In this document: positions 53,829-63,581 of the stretch, piece after piece | How positions within the stretch are numbered: the stretch's first letter is position 1 | Layout of the letters: every line of letters begins with the position of its first letter | Source of the DNA: an uncultured Saccharospirillaceae bacterium | Lineage (GTDB): Bacteria > Pseudomonadota > Gammaproteobacteria > Pseudomonadales > Oceanobacteraceae | DNA length: 64,000 bases | Direction of reading: 5' to 3' | Assembly: GCA_947503895.1 (NCBI GenBank) | Contig: CANNFT010000012.1 | Coordinates: 142,009 to 206,008 of the forward strand | Notes under the pieces: generated by a model | Database searches by the model: none | What the model saw: the letters and a program-made list of their open reading frames with translations, nothing else | Told to the model about the DNA's origin: nothing | Made by a program: the position numbers and the translations under genes

Positions 53829-54497
53829 TTAGGCGAAGCAACGTTGAATAAACGATGCGATATCGGATATTTCTTCAAGGCATACTTCGTGGGCCATTGA
53901 ATAGCTGTTGACGGTTGGTTTAAGCCCTATATTTTTTAACGACGTTACGGCAGCCATGCCTAATCCTTCAGGCACTACATTATCTTGGGAGCCATGCCCA
54001 ACCAATATTGGAATGGACTGATTTGAAGGATGTACCGCTACTGGTCGAGCCATATAGGTTGATAGCGCCATAAGACCAGCGAGTGTTTGATCGAATTGCA
54101 ATGCTGCTTCGTACACCACCGCACCTCCTTGGGAAAAACCCGCAAGCAAGATATTACTCGCTTCGATGCCTGAAGCTATCTGTGATTCAACTAAAGACCT
54201 TACATATTGAACGGAGGCGGTGAACTGTTCTTCGTTAAACGAGCGCTCTGGTGAAATAGCGGTAATATCGTACCAAGCTGGCATTTTTACACCGCCATTA
54301 ATCGTGACAGCGAGGTCGGATGCATGTGGGAAGATAAAACGAATGCCATGGCCTTCCGGTAATCGTAGGTGAGGAAGAATACCTTCAAAATCATGTCCAT
54401 TCGCACCCAGCCCATGCAGCCATATGACACAGCAGCGGGCTGTCTGGGCTTTAGGTTCCACGACAATTGGAGCACGATAAGTAGGGTTAATATTCAT
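53829..54497 (-). CDS. Carboxylesterase (phospholipase/carboxylesterase family)
   Basis: The 222-aa alpha/beta hydrolase has an oxyanion HGLG ('WLHGLGANGHDF'), nucleophile 'GFSQGGAVVYE', the acid in 'VGHGSQDNVVP' and catalytic His in 'YSMAHEVCLEE'. It resembles Pseudomonas EstB/CarES-type small carboxylesterases that hydrolyse short esters in the cytoplasm. 'GVKMPAWYDITAI' is the family's typical second-block motif. It is divergent from the next hydrolase over 317 bases. Confidence 0.93.
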   Translation of the reverse strand: MNINPTYRAPIVVEPKAQTARCCVIWLHGLGANGHDFEGILPHLRLPEGHGIRFIFPHASDLAVTINGGVKMPAWYDITAISPERSFNEEQFTASVQYVRSLVESQIASGIEASNILLAGFSQGGAVVYEAALQFDQTLAGLMALSTYMARPVAVHPSNQSIPILVGHGSQDNVVPEGLGMAAVTSLKNIGLKPTVNSYSMAHEVCLEEISDIASFIQRCFA

Positions 54498-54814
54498 AAT
54501 ACGACCACATTTAACAAAAATTCAATACGCAGCAAGCGCGTTTCGCAGCGCGCTATTTTAACGAAATATTCGAGGTTAGCTACCTTGCTTGGTTCTAGGC
54601 TCCGCAAGCTCATTCAGTTTTGTGATCAAAATGCTGGTAGCGTTACGAATAGGGTTATTTTCACTACCTCGGCGATGTTGGACCTATGAGGTGCGTGGGT
54701 CTTGCGTAAACTGAACGGAAACGAGTGTCAGACGAATTTTTAAAGGCATATGGAACAAGTTGCGGTGGCAATTTAGTGACAGTGCGATGAATGTCATAAG
54801 CGGTAGGAGGCCAT
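54498..54814. other. Divergent intergenic region between two hydrolase genes
   Basis: This 317-bp region must contain the promoters of the carboxylesterase (-) and the alpha/beta hydrolase (+). No gene, terminator or repeat stands out. Confidence 0.45.
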
Positions 54815-55744
54815 GTGGAAGAAAAATACGTGATCGTAGACACAGCCGAAGGAAAAAAATCGATTTCGTATGTCGAATGGGGCGTGAAGGGTGAATTACC
54901 CACCGTATTCTGTGTGCATGGTTTGAGCCGCAATAGTCGAGACTTTGATTACTTAGCGCAGCATCTTTCACTCGAAACCACTCCAGCACGACACGTCATC
55001 GCTCTTGATATGATCGGAAGGGGCAATAGCGACTGGTTTACCGATAAAACACTCTATGGTTATCCTCAATATGTGCATCTGTGTTTATCGTTCCTACACA
55101 TTTTAGGCATTACGAGCGTTCATTGGGTGGGGACGTCCATGGGCGGGCTCATTGGGATGTTTATTGCGTCTCAAAATCCCTGTAAATGGGTGTGTCGCGA
55201 TGAGCATGCTCCATTATCTGAAAATGGTGACACCAAGGAAAAAATATTCAAAATAAAAAATCCTATCAAAAAATTAGTTTTAAATGATATTGGTCCATAT
55301 ATCCCGAGAGAAGGGCTAGAGCGCATCGGTCGGTATGTTGGGCGAGATCCTCATTTTGAAAATAAAACGGATGCGTTGCTGTATATACAGAATATTTGTT
55401 CAACATTTGGCACCTTAACATCAGATCAGTGGCAGCATTTGGTGAATCATGGGTTAAAACAATGTGAGGATCATTCACTTTCATTCAAATATGACCCTGC
55501 TATTGGCGATGCCTTTCAAACGGCGCTTGACGATGTAGACTTAACCTCCGTCTGGTATACCATGAATCAACCAACTTTAGTGTTGCGTGGGTCCGAATCG
55601 GATTTATTACTTAAGGAAACCGTTCACGATATGGCAGAAAACCCTGATTGTGAATTTGTTGAATTTAAAGGTGTCGGACATGCCCCTATGTTAATGTGCG
55701 ATGAGCAAATTGAGTGTGTTGCGCGCTTTTTAATGAAAGAGTAG
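54815..55744 (+). CDS. Alpha/beta hydrolase with a lid-proximal insertion
   Basis: The 309-aa hydrolase starts at GTG 54815 behind TAGGAGG. It has 'VFCVHGLSRNSRDFDYLA', nucleophile 'WVGTSMGGLIGM' (Ser108) and catalytic His in 'KGVGHAPMLM'. Between Ser108 and the conserved 'IKKLVLNDIGPYIP' (about 151) there are about 28 extra residues (121-149), AT-rich and charged, not present in typical homologues that go directly to LVLNDIGP. The gene lies 103 bases upstream of frmA on the same strand. Substrate is unknown. Confidence 0.85.
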   Translation: MEEKYVIVDTAEGKKSISYVEWGVKGELPTVFCVHGLSRNSRDFDYLAQHLSLETTPARHVIALDMIGRGNSDWFTDKTLYGYPQYVHLCLSFLHILGITSVHWVGTSMGGLIGMFIASQNPCKWVCRDEHAPLSENGDTKEKIFKIKNPIKKLVLNDIGPYIPREGLERIGRYVGRDPHFENKTDALLYIQNICSTFGTLTSDQWQHLVNHGLKQCEDHSLSFKYDPAIGDAFQTALDDVDLTSVWYTMNQPTLVLRGSESDLLLKETVHDMAENPDCEFVEFKGVGHAPMLMCDEQIECVARFLMKE

Positions 55745-55846
55745 GCATCGGTATTTTCAAGATAGTAAATAAAAATATTGCACAGCCTAAATTCAATCGT
55801 GTTCATGATTTAGATGAATAAATTTTTTCTTCAGGAATTTAATGTA

Positions 55847-56971
55847 ATGTCTGACTTATTTATTAAATCGAAAGCGGCGGTCGCCTATGCTCCTAATCAA
55901 CCTTTGGTGATAGAAGAGATCGACGTGATGCCACCGAAAAAAGGGGAGGTATTGGTACGTATTAAGGCCAGTGGGGTTTGCCACACTGATGCCTTTACGC
56001 TATCGGGAGATGACCCTGAAGGCATTTTTCCATGTATATTAGGGCATGAAGGTGGTGGTGTAGTTGAGCAAGTAGGTGAAGGGGTGACCAGTGTGGTTGT
56101 GGGGGATCATGTTATCCCGCTTTACACACCGGAATGCAAAGAATGTAAGTTTTGTTTATCGGGTAAAACGAATTTATGTCAGCGCATCCGGGAAACTCAA
56201 GGCAAGGGTTTAATGCCTGACGGTACGACGCGATTCTATAAAGACGGTAATCCCATTTATCATTACATGGGTTGTTCGACGTTTTCTGAGTTAACGGTTT
56301 TACCCGAAATATCGCTGGCTAAAGTTAACCCAAAAGCACCGCTGGAGGAAGTTTGCTTATTGGGGTGCGGAGTGACCACTGGTATGGGCGCGGTGGTGAA
56401 TACTGCAAAGGTAGAAAACGGGGCGACCGTTGCAATATTTGGTCTTGGCGGTATTGGTTTGTCCGCAATTATTGGCGCTACCATGGCGAAAGCAGGACGA
56501 ATCATCGCGATAGACATTAACGAGAGTAAATTTGAACTCGCCAAAAAACTGGGTGCAACCGACTGTGTTAATCCAAAAAAATACGATAAGCCTATACAAG
56601 ACGTTATTGTCGAATTGACAGATGGTGGTGTGGACTATTCATTTGAGTGCATTGGTAATGTGGATATTATGCGTTCAGCACTTGAATGCTGTCATAAAGG
56701 ATGGGGCGAATCGGTTATTATTGGTGTCGCTGGCGCCGGACAGGAAATATCGACACGGCCCTTTCAATTGGTGACGGGGCGGGTTTGGCGCGGTACGGCA
56801 TTTGGTGGCGTCAAAGGTAGGTCAGAGTTGCCCGAAATAGTCGAACGATATTTATCTGGCGAGTTTGCGCTGAATGATTTCATCACGCACACTATGAAGT
56901 TAGAAGATATAAACGCTGCGTTTGAATTAATGCATGAAGGAAAAAGCATTCGATCCGTCGTTCACTTTTAA
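55847..56971 (+). CDS. frmA: S-(hydroxymethyl)glutathione dehydrogenase / class III alcohol dehydrogenase
   Basis: FrmA oxidises S-hydroxymethylglutathione (formaldehyde + GSH) to S-formylglutathione with NAD+ and also reduces GSNO. The start at 55847 gives 374 aa (MSDLFIKSKAAVAYAP); an in-frame ATG at 55814 is less likely. Catalytic zinc ligands are in 'CHTDAFTLSG' and 'GHEGGGVVEQVG' and the structural zinc has 'CKECKFCLSGKTNLC'. The NAD fold is 'VAIFGLGGIGLSAIIGA', and 'GRVWRGTAFGGVKGRSELP' is diagnostic of class III. It precedes fghA, completing the formaldehyde detoxification pair. Confidence 0.97.
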   Translation: MSDLFIKSKAAVAYAPNQPLVIEEIDVMPPKKGEVLVRIKASGVCHTDAFTLSGDDPEGIFPCILGHEGGGVVEQVGEGVTSVVVGDHVIPLYTPECKECKFCLSGKTNLCQRIRETQGKGLMPDGTTRFYKDGNPIYHYMGCSTFSELTVLPEISLAKVNPKAPLEEVCLLGCGVTTGMGAVVNTAKVENGATVAIFGLGGIGLSAIIGATMAKAGRIIAIDINESKFELAKKLGATDCVNPKKYDKPIQDVIVELTDGGVDYSFECIGNVDIMRSALECCHKGWGESVIIGVAGAGQEISTRPFQLVTGRVWRGTAFGGVKGRSELPEIVERYLSGEFALNDFITHTMKLEDINAAFELMHEGKSIRSVVHF

Positions 56972-57064
56972 ATGCCTATCCGTCGATGGACTTGAATAAA
57001 TTCATTGATTCTTCACGTTAACGAAACGTATTGCTACACAACATTTTTATTTTTAGGACGATTC

Positions 57065-57904
57065 ATGGAACAGATTTCTGTAAACCGCGTATTTGATGGT
57101 GAATTAAAGCGGTTTAAGCATTCCTCGAGTACGCTAAATTGTGAGATGACATTCTCTATTTTTATTCCACATAGTGTTCACGACGAGGAACGCTTTCCGT
57201 CAGTGTATTGGTTATCTGGATTGACATGCACTGATGAAAACTTTGTACAAAAAGCAGGGGCATTTCGCGCAGCATCCGAGCTGGGTCAGATGCTTGTGGT
57301 GCCGGATACGAGCCCAAGAGGTGAACAAGTAGCGGACGATCCACAAGGGGCATATGATCTGGGTTTAGGTGCAGGGTTTTACGTAAATGCCACGCAGCCA
57401 CCCTGGAAAGATCACTACCAGATGTACGATTACATTGTGCGCGAACTTCCTGCGTTAGTAGAGGCCAACTTTCCGGCTGATCACCGACGAGCGATTAGTG
57501 GCCACTCTATGGGCGGGCATGGTGCGCTAGTCATCGCATTGCGTAATCCAGATAAGTATTGTTCAGCATCAGCATTCAGTCCTATATGTCACCCTATGGA
57601 AAGCCCTTGGGGTCAAAAAGCATTCGGTGCCTACCTCGGCAATCAGGAGGCTGATTGGGAGCAATATGATGTCAGTGTTTTAATGTCCACCGCGACAGAG
57701 TTTGTACCGAGTTTGGTGTCCATTGGTACGGCGGATGAGTTTTATGAAGAGCAATTAAAACCTGAAACGCTCGTCTCGGCTGCAGCCATGAGCGGCTATC
57801 CATTGGAGTTTAATAGGGTGGGTGGCTATGATCACAGTTACTTCTTTATATCGACCTTTATAGAGCAGCATTTAAAATTTCATCAGCAATACTTCGATGA
57901 GTAA
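57065..57904 (+). CDS. fghA: S-formylglutathione hydrolase
   Basis: This esterase-D-type enzyme cleaves S-formylglutathione to formate and glutathione. ATG 57065 (MEQISVNRVFDGELKR) follows AGGAC and gives 279 aa, the usual length. The triad is visible: 'ISGHSMGGHGALVIAL' (Ser), 'VSIGTADEFYEEQLKPE' (Asp region) and 'GGYDHSYFFISTFIEQH' (His). 'YWLSGLTCTDENFVQKAGAF' and 'DTSPRG' are also diagnostic. It forms a transcription unit with frmA. Confidence 0.96.
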   Translation: MEQISVNRVFDGELKRFKHSSSTLNCEMTFSIFIPHSVHDEERFPSVYWLSGLTCTDENFVQKAGAFRAASELGQMLVVPDTSPRGEQVADDPQGAYDLGLGAGFYVNATQPPWKDHYQMYDYIVRELPALVEANFPADHRRAISGHSMGGHGALVIALRNPDKYCSASAFSPICHPMESPWGQKAFGAYLGNQEADWEQYDVSVLMSTATEFVPSLVSIGTADEFYEEQLKPETLVSAAAMSGYPLEFNRVGGYDHSYFFISTFIEQHLKFHQQYFDE

Positions 57905-58448
57905 TTCCATTATTGAATCGCGTTTCGTGTAAATTCGCTACCATATCGTGAGACAGATGGCTATGCCAAACCATAGACTTCAGCTTGTATTTCCTCGCAT
58001 TAGTTTAAAATAAAACGAGTAAACGCGATTAACATTCATCGTTTCATTGGAATCACCATTATGATTTTAGTGTTACGGAGTATTTAGTTGAATGCCAGTG
58101 AATATAGGCTTGATATCATATATAGGGTCAATGTTAGGTCTATGTCTTTTACCAAGGTAGTGATTGCGGCGGTGGTCTTAGGTTTCATTCGGACAATTGT
58201 ACCCAGTACGGTATAGTTCATTGCGGCCATTTGTTTTAATAGGCGCGATATGCGCTTGATTCGCCTTAAGCACTGTTACCATAAACGAAATTCGATCTTT
58301 TTTGGGTCATCAACATTTAACATTCAAATCGGTTACTTTTGAATCGTTAATGGTTACCTGTAATGTGTTGGGCGAATCAAGCGGTCATGACGATTAACCT
58401 TAATTTTTTAAATTCAGCTGGATAGCACTATGGCGAGGAGCCACTTGA
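57905..58448. other. 544-bp intergenic region upstream of the BCCT gene
   Basis: The region is AT-rich with several short plus-strand frames of about 20-25 codons (e.g. near 58141, a hydrophobic 24-residue peptide) that lack convincing ribosome sites. I found no confident promoter, hairpin or conserved gene, though a long leader or regulatory region for the BCCT gene is possible. Confidence 0.4.
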
Positions 58449-60020
58449 ATGGAGAATAAAGACAAATACAGTATCGATAATACGGACTATTCCGTTGGCC
58501 AGGACAATGTCCAAAAATGGGGTTTTGACGTTCATAATCCTGTGTTTGGCATCAGTGCTGGCCTTGTGCTGATTTTTTTGGTGGCTGTATTGGTGAGCGA
58601 TGCAAGTGCAGCAAAAGAATTGTTGGACGGGATAAAATGGAAAATCATAGGTGACTTTGACGCTTTCTTCATGTGGTCTGGAAATCTATTTCTAATATTC
58701 TGTTTGGTGTTGATTTTTACGCCATACGGAAAAATTCGACTGGGCGGCGATAACGCTGTTGCCGATCATTCAACTATTTCTTGGCTCGCGATGTTATTTG
58801 CAGCAGGGATGGGTATCGGATTGATGTTTTGGAGCGTTGCAGAACCGGTTGCGTATTACACCGGTTGGTACAAAACCCCGCTGAATGTTGAAGCTAACAC
58901 GCCAGAAGCCTTTGATTTGGCGCTGGGTGCAACCATGTATCATTGGGGACTGCATCCTTGGGCGATCTACGGTGTGGTTGCCTTGTCCCTTGCTTTTTTT
59001 GCCTACAATAAAGGTCTACCGCTTTCAATTCGATCCATCTTCTACCCTATTTTAGGGGATCGAACTTGGGGTTGGGCTGGTCATATTATTGATATTTTAG
59101 CGGTGCTAGCGACCTTGTTTGGTTTGGCTACGTCGCTCGGTTTAGGCGCACAGCAAGCAGCCAGCGGAATCGATCATGTATTTGGCAGTGAGTCGGGTAT
59201 TGGTCTGCAGATTCTTGTAATTGTTGGTGTGACAGCGTTGGCCGTTGTATCTGTTGTAAGGGGAATTGAGGGTGGCGTGAAGCTATTGAGTAATGTGAAT
59301 ATGGTCGTGGCGTTTGCGCTACTGACTTTCGTCGCTTTACTTGCTGTTGGTTCTACACTGGGCACCATTCCCACCACCCTGGGCGCCTACATTGAAAATA
59401 TCATTCCCCTCAGTAACCCGCATGGACGTGAAGATGAAGCTTGGTTCCAAGGGTGGACAGTATTCTACTGGGCATGGTGGATTTCTTGGTCACCTTTCGT
59501 AGGAATGTTCATCGCGCGTGTATCCAAGGGCAGAACCGTTCGTGAGTTTTTAATTGCAGTGCTTATTGTACCTACCCTAGTAACGGTATTGTGGATGTCA
59601 GTATTCGGTGGAATGGCATTGGATCAGGTTGTAGATAAGGTCGGGGCGCTTGGCACTGATGGCCTGAAAGATGTGCCTCTTGCTATGTTCCAGATGTTTG
59701 ATCAACTCCCGATGTCTAAATTGCTGTCCATTGTGGCTATATTATTGGTCATGATTTTCTTCATCACCTCATCCGATTCTGGTTCTTTGGTAATCGATAG
59801 TATTACAGCAGGCGGCAAAATTGATGCACCGGTACCTCAGCGTATTTTTTGGGCCAGCATTGAAGGTGCGATTGCTGCTGCCTTAATCTGGATAGGGGGG
59901 ACTGAAGCGATTCAAGCTTTGCAAGCCGGGGCGATATCGACCGGATTGCCATTTACATTCGTACTATTGCTAATGTGCGTCAGTCTGATTTTAGGATTTA
60001 GAACAGAAAAGCTTCGATAG
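58449..60020 (+). CDS. BCCT-family betaine/carnitine/choline transporter
   Basis: The 523-aa protein has about 12 transmembrane helices and matches the BCCT family: 'AAGMGIGLMFWSVAEPVAYY' and 'FYWAWWISWSPFVGMFIARVSKGR' contain the tryptophan-rich substrate path. 'MIFFITSSDSGSLVIDSITAGG' is another conserved block. The family imports trimethylammonium compounds such as glycine betaine, ectoine or choline by Na+ or H+ symport. GAGGAG precedes the ATG, and a strong terminator follows. In a marine host, osmoprotectant uptake is likely (inference). Confidence 0.95.
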   Translation: MENKDKYSIDNTDYSVGQDNVQKWGFDVHNPVFGISAGLVLIFLVAVLVSDASAAKELLDGIKWKIIGDFDAFFMWSGNLFLIFCLVLIFTPYGKIRLGGDNAVADHSTISWLAMLFAAGMGIGLMFWSVAEPVAYYTGWYKTPLNVEANTPEAFDLALGATMYHWGLHPWAIYGVVALSLAFFAYNKGLPLSIRSIFYPILGDRTWGWAGHIIDILAVLATLFGLATSLGLGAQQAASGIDHVFGSESGIGLQILVIVGVTALAVVSVVRGIEGGVKLLSNVNMVVAFALLTFVALLAVGSTLGTIPTTLGAYIENIIPLSNPHGREDEAWFQGWTVFYWAWWISWSPFVGMFIARVSKGRTVREFLIAVLIVPTLVTVLWMSVFGGMALDQVVDKVGALGTDGLKDVPLAMFQMFDQLPMSKLLSIVAILLVMIFFITSSDSGSLVIDSITAGGKIDAPVPQRIFWASIEGAIAAALIWIGGTEAIQALQAGAISTGLPFTFVLLLMCVSLILGFRTEKLR

Positions 60021-60037
60021 TCTGATAGTCGAGCAAT

Positions 60038-60072
60038 AAAAAACCGTGTGGTAAGTGCCTCACGGTTTTTTT
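60038..60072. terminator. Bidirectional intrinsic terminator
   Basis: AAAAAACCGTG pairs with CACGGTTTTTTT around an 11-12 base loop, serving the BCCT gene and the convergent exonuclease gene. Confidence 0.85.
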
Positions 60073-60231
60073 ATTTCACGCAACCCATGGCATTGCGACT
60101 AACCATTGCAATCATCACTTCGAAGTGGAATACCTAAGATCATGACCTTTCGATAGATATCTTATTTGATGCCTAGTGCATTGATAAAGGCTAAATCACG
60201 AAAAGCTTTGGTCAAAATCCTGTGATCGCAG

Positions 60232-60945
60232 CTACCGCCAAAATTTCTGGATTGGATCCTTTAATGAAAAATGATGTGCCAATTGAGCCTGGAAAAGTTC
60301 CGCCGTGGCTAATGCATCAATGAGCGCGTGGTGTGGAGTATAAGCGGGCAGACCATAGCGTTCTCTGCAAGCAGCTAATCTTAGAGAAACACGTCGGCGA
60401 GGAGAAAATGTACGTTTTAAAAAACCTTCATAATAATGCGAATATATTTTTGCTTCTAAATCCATTGTATCAATCAGCGGAAACAATACACCTTCCCCAA
60501 TGCGGTTGATAAGAGCCTGATTGAAGAACTCCCTCTCAATCGTTCGATAGTGCACAACAACGGTTTTACCTTCCAAACAGCTTAAAATTTCTTCTATGAT
60601 GGCTTCTAAATCAGGAGCAGTCGCGAGATCTGTATGACGTATACCGTGAATCACGACGGAATCCTCCGTTAACGGTTTTTGGGGTTTAATTAACCAGTGC
60701 TGACTGTCGCGACAATAAATTCGGTGTGCATCAAAGGGTATTAACCCGACGCTGACAATGTCATCCTTACTCGGATTTAGCCCCGTGGTTTCAAAGTCCA
60801 TGGCGACTAATGGTGTCTTGTTGATAGCGGTTTGCTGATCGACGGGGGGGTGATGGTAAAAGTTTTTTAATGCTGAATGCTGTGCTGTAGCAGCCTGTTG
60901 CTGAAAATAGGCTTTCCAATCATCGGGTATTTTTAATAGTGACAT
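60232..60945 (-). CDS. DEDDh 3'-5' exonuclease (DNA pol III epsilon-like)
   Basis: The 237-aa protein, starting at ATG 60945, has ExoI 'MDFETTGLNPSKDDIVSVGLIPFD', ExoII region 'HGIRHTDLATAPDLEAIIEEILSCLEGKTVVVHYRTIEREF' and ExoIII 'HHALIDALATAELFQA'. These carry the four acidic residues and the His of the DEDDh fold. The HGI..TD motif is typical of epsilon-like exonucleases. It follows a cNMP/CBS/DUF294 gene on the same strand with a 129-bp gap. In Pseudomonas and relatives this pair is found near acetate or solute symporters. Confidence 0.88.
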   Translation of the reverse strand: MSLLKIPDDWKAYFQQQAATAQHSALKNFYHHPPVDQQTAINKTPLVAMDFETTGLNPSKDDIVSVGLIPFDAHRIYCRDSQHWLIKPQKPLTEDSVVIHGIRHTDLATAPDLEAIIEEILSCLEGKTVVVHYRTIEREFFNQALINRIGEGVLFPLIDTMDLEAKIYSHYYEGFLKRTFSPRRRVSLRLAACRERYGLPAYTPHHALIDALATAELFQAQLAHHFSLKDPIQKFWR

Positions 60946-61074
60946 TTTGTGTTTACAGGCATTTATTAGCAATGGAAAAAGCACGATAGTTTAGAGAAGC
61001 ACTGTAGTCTTATTCGAGATATTTTATGGTATTCGAACACGCTTCGATGGACTTATATCATTCTTAATGTGCGA

Positions 61075-62964
61075 TTAGAGGTTCATTTTATTTCCTTGGT
61101 ACCGGTACTTTAAAAAATTCTGCGCATTACTCAGGATCTTGAAGGCGTCTTTAAGGTTTCGACGTTCAAAACCCGAAAGGTTGTCTGGTTCAATGCTGTT
61201 GTCTGGCTCCATTCCGGCTTCAATATCCAATGCTTGGTGACGAATTCGAACCATAGAGATAAACTCCAGCGCATTCTTTAAATCATGTCCCCGCTCGGCA
61301 GGTATCATTCCGGAGTCAATGATATCCTCTAACCGGTTAAACGAATTTCTGGATTGCGAAGCGATGGCTAAGGCATGAACCCTAATCAAGTCTGCAATAG
61401 GGGCGGTCCCACGACGTTTTAGGTTTATGGAGTGTTTATGATCGCCATCTGATTCCATAACGAAATTCTTGAAAAAACCAAGCGGTGGGGTTCTGTTTAA
61501 GGCATTTCGCGCAAGGCATGCGAGAAACCTTGGGCTTTCAGAGGCTTTCCTTCTAATAAACTTATTTAAGTTGATACTCCATTGGGTTTCACCCCAAACA
61601 CCTTCAAGGTCAAAAAAAATTGAGCTATTCAATAGCGCCTGCGGATTAGGATTCTCAATCCACTCTTCGAAGCAAGCCTCCCATTGTTGGTAAGTCTTAC
61701 GCCATTTAGAGTTAGTCGCCATAATATCGCCGGAACAGTATCGATACCCACAGGCTGCTAAACCATCTGATACAAATTTTGCCAGTTTTGAAAAATAGAC
61801 ATCATGCTTGTCTGGTTCAAACTGATTGTCCAAAATTAAAGCATTATCCTGATCGGTGACGATAAGTTGTTCATCGCGTGCCATCGATCCCAAGGCCAAA
61901 AAACAATAAGGTACGGGGGGTGGGCCAAACTCTAGCTCCGCCAGCTCTAGTAGTCGTTGTTTGAAGCTTTTCCCAATAACAGCCATGGCTGTACCAATCA
62001 TATGCGAATTTGAATCTTCGTCGATCATACGCACAAAACAGTGTTTAACTTGCTCAGAGATCTCCTGAAGTTCATTGACTGAGTTTTGGTGAAAGATAGA
62101 ATTGACAATCAGTAAGCTGTTTTGTGATTCGTAGCGAATGATATCGGTATCCGCTAAGATACCAATGGGTACGTCATTTTTAATGATAGGGAGGTGGCTA
62201 ATGTTATGACGTAACATTGCTAGCATCGCTTCATATACATAGTCATTCTGATCCAATGCGACTACTTTTTCTGAAATAATTTGCGAGACTGGAGTGTCGT
62301 GAGACATGCCCACAGCGAGTGCCTTACTGGTTAAATCCCAGTCCGTTACAATCCCGTATGCAGGTGCGTTATATGCTTCGCAACTCGCTACATCCGGTAA
62401 AATTTCGACCAATAATGCAGAAGTAGATTCTTTTGCCATGAGTTGGGCTGCCAGTTGAATACTGTCATTCGCTTGAATCTTTAGCGGCTCTTTTAATAAT
62501 AGAGATTTAACCTTCGAAGTAGAAAAGTCATTGCTATCCGTGTTTACGTCAACAGCATTACGCAATCGTTGGCGGCTATCTACTTCCACAAAGTCTGCGA
62601 AGTGGTCGTACTCACTACAAAGATCGAAGAACATAGAGTCCGGTAAGCAGTATAGTAAGGTGTCTTCTTTCGCGACGGCGGGGTAGCGAACACGTTTATT
62701 TAGAAGCAACCCCATTTGGCCAAAAATGCCTCCTGAGCTCATCCGATCATATAAATGTCCATCACGATGATGAAGTTCAACTGCGCCACTGCGTACAATA
62801 TACAGATCATTAATGGCAGCACCGTGCTCCAATATAACCTGATCTTTTCTGACGTAGCTGACCTCAATTTGATTGGCTATGTCACTAAGAATGTTATCTG
62901 GAAGATGGTCGAAAGGCGTTATCGTACTCAAGAACTCTCGAATATCCATTATTTCTGGTTGCAT
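61075..62964 (-). CDS. cNMP-binding, CBS-pair, DUF294 nucleotidyltransferase-like protein
   Basis: The 629-aa protein has an N-terminal cyclic-nucleotide-binding domain (about 15-115, 'DQVILEHGAAINDLYIVRSGAVEL', 'SSGGIFGQMGLLLN'). A CBS pair (about 165-285, 'VTDWDLTSKALAVG', 'ILADTDIIRYES') is followed by a DUF294 nucleotidyltransferase fold ('ALGSMARDEQLIVTDQDNALI') and the DUF294 C-terminal helical domain ('LNRTPPLGFF...MVRIRHQAL'). The GSM..E..D.D motif resembles GlnD-like transferases. Its activity is unknown; a signal-integrating role is inferred. It forms a pair with the downstream exonuclease gene. Confidence 0.9.
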   Translation of the reverse strand: MQPEIMDIREFLSTITPFDHLPDNILSDIANQIEVSYVRKDQVILEHGAAINDLYIVRSGAVELHHRDGHLYDRMSSGGIFGQMGLLLNKRVRYPAVAKEDTLLYCLPDSMFFDLCSEYDHFADFVEVDSRQRLRNAVDVNTDSNDFSTSKVKSLLLKEPLKIQANDSIQLAAQLMAKESTSALLVEILPDVASCEAYNAPAYGIVTDWDLTSKALAVGMSHDTPVSQIISEKVVALDQNDYVYEAMLAMLRHNISHLPIIKNDVPIGILADTDIIRYESQNSLLIVNSIFHQNSVNELQEISEQVKHCFVRMIDEDSNSHMIGTAMAVIGKSFKQRLLELAELEFGPPPVPYCFLALGSMARDEQLIVTDQDNALILDNQFEPDKHDVYFSKLAKFVSDGLAACGYRYCSGDIMATNSKWRKTYQQWEACFEEWIENPNPQALLNSSIFFDLEGVWGETQWSINLNKFIRRKASESPRFLACLARNALNRTPPLGFFKNFVMESDGDHKHSINLKRRGTAPIADLIRVHALAIASQSRNSFNRLEDIIDSGMIPAERGHDLKNALEFISMVRIRHQALDIEAGMEPDNSIEPDNLSGFERRNLKDAFKILSNAQNFLKYRYQGNKMNL

Positions 62965-63208
62965 GCTATCACCAGTAGTTTGCGTTTATGGCAGCATAGC
63001 ATTGCTGAGAGTGAAATGCAGTGGGGTCAACGGGTAAATAGCAAAGGGTGATCTCTTCCTCCGCATTCCGTTTAGTATCATGGTGAACGATTGTTGAATG
63101 ATTGGTTTTGCTTGTATCGGGAATTTACGCTAAGTATAGTAGCAACTGAACTTGCTACTATATTTCAATTATTTCAAATTTTTTAACTTAGTAGCTAGTA
63201 GCGAAATT

Positions 63209-63573
63209 TTAATAGGTGAATATAAAGTAATTTCCCACCCAGAGGCCTACTACAATCAAATATAGTATCCCGTCCATCAACCAGTCAGAATCTCTTTCGG
63301 GTAACAAATAGGCTGCCCCCAAAAAGCTGATATCAATGTAATGAATTGATGGGTTAGACTCTATGTAATATGCATAAATATTCTTTGGCGCTGAAATAAC
63401 ACTAACACCATGTTCAAATGAATTATTAACTTGCTCTTTCGTTAACCAAAAGTAGTCACTAAGAAATGTTAAAACTTCACCTTTTGAAGTTAGGTGATTA
63501 ACCTCAAATCTTCGGTCAATTCGATTGCGTTCCTGAGTCGAAGTGTAGGATTTCGTAAATCCGCTAACTAAGC
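63209..63573 (-). pseudogene. 3' fragment of an unknown gene cut by an IS66 end
   Basis: On the minus strand about 121 codons are open, with no suitable start, from the IS66 boundary near 63573 to a TAA at 63209-63211. The peptide includes 'TSTQERNRIDRRFEVNHLTSKGEVL', 'VISAPKNIYAYYIESNPSIHYIDI' and a C-terminal hydrophobic stretch (ILYLIVVGLWVGNYFIF) that could be a membrane anchor. It is not recognisable. Lack of a start and the position beside the insertion-sequence end indicate truncation by transposition, with the 5' half beyond the element. Confidence 0.5.
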
Positions 63574-63581
63574 GTAACCGT

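Noticed and set aside
58081..58220. Short hydrophobic plus-strand peptides upstream of the BCCT gene
   Set aside because: Only about 24 codons each, no ribosome site and no recognisable family; likely chance frames.
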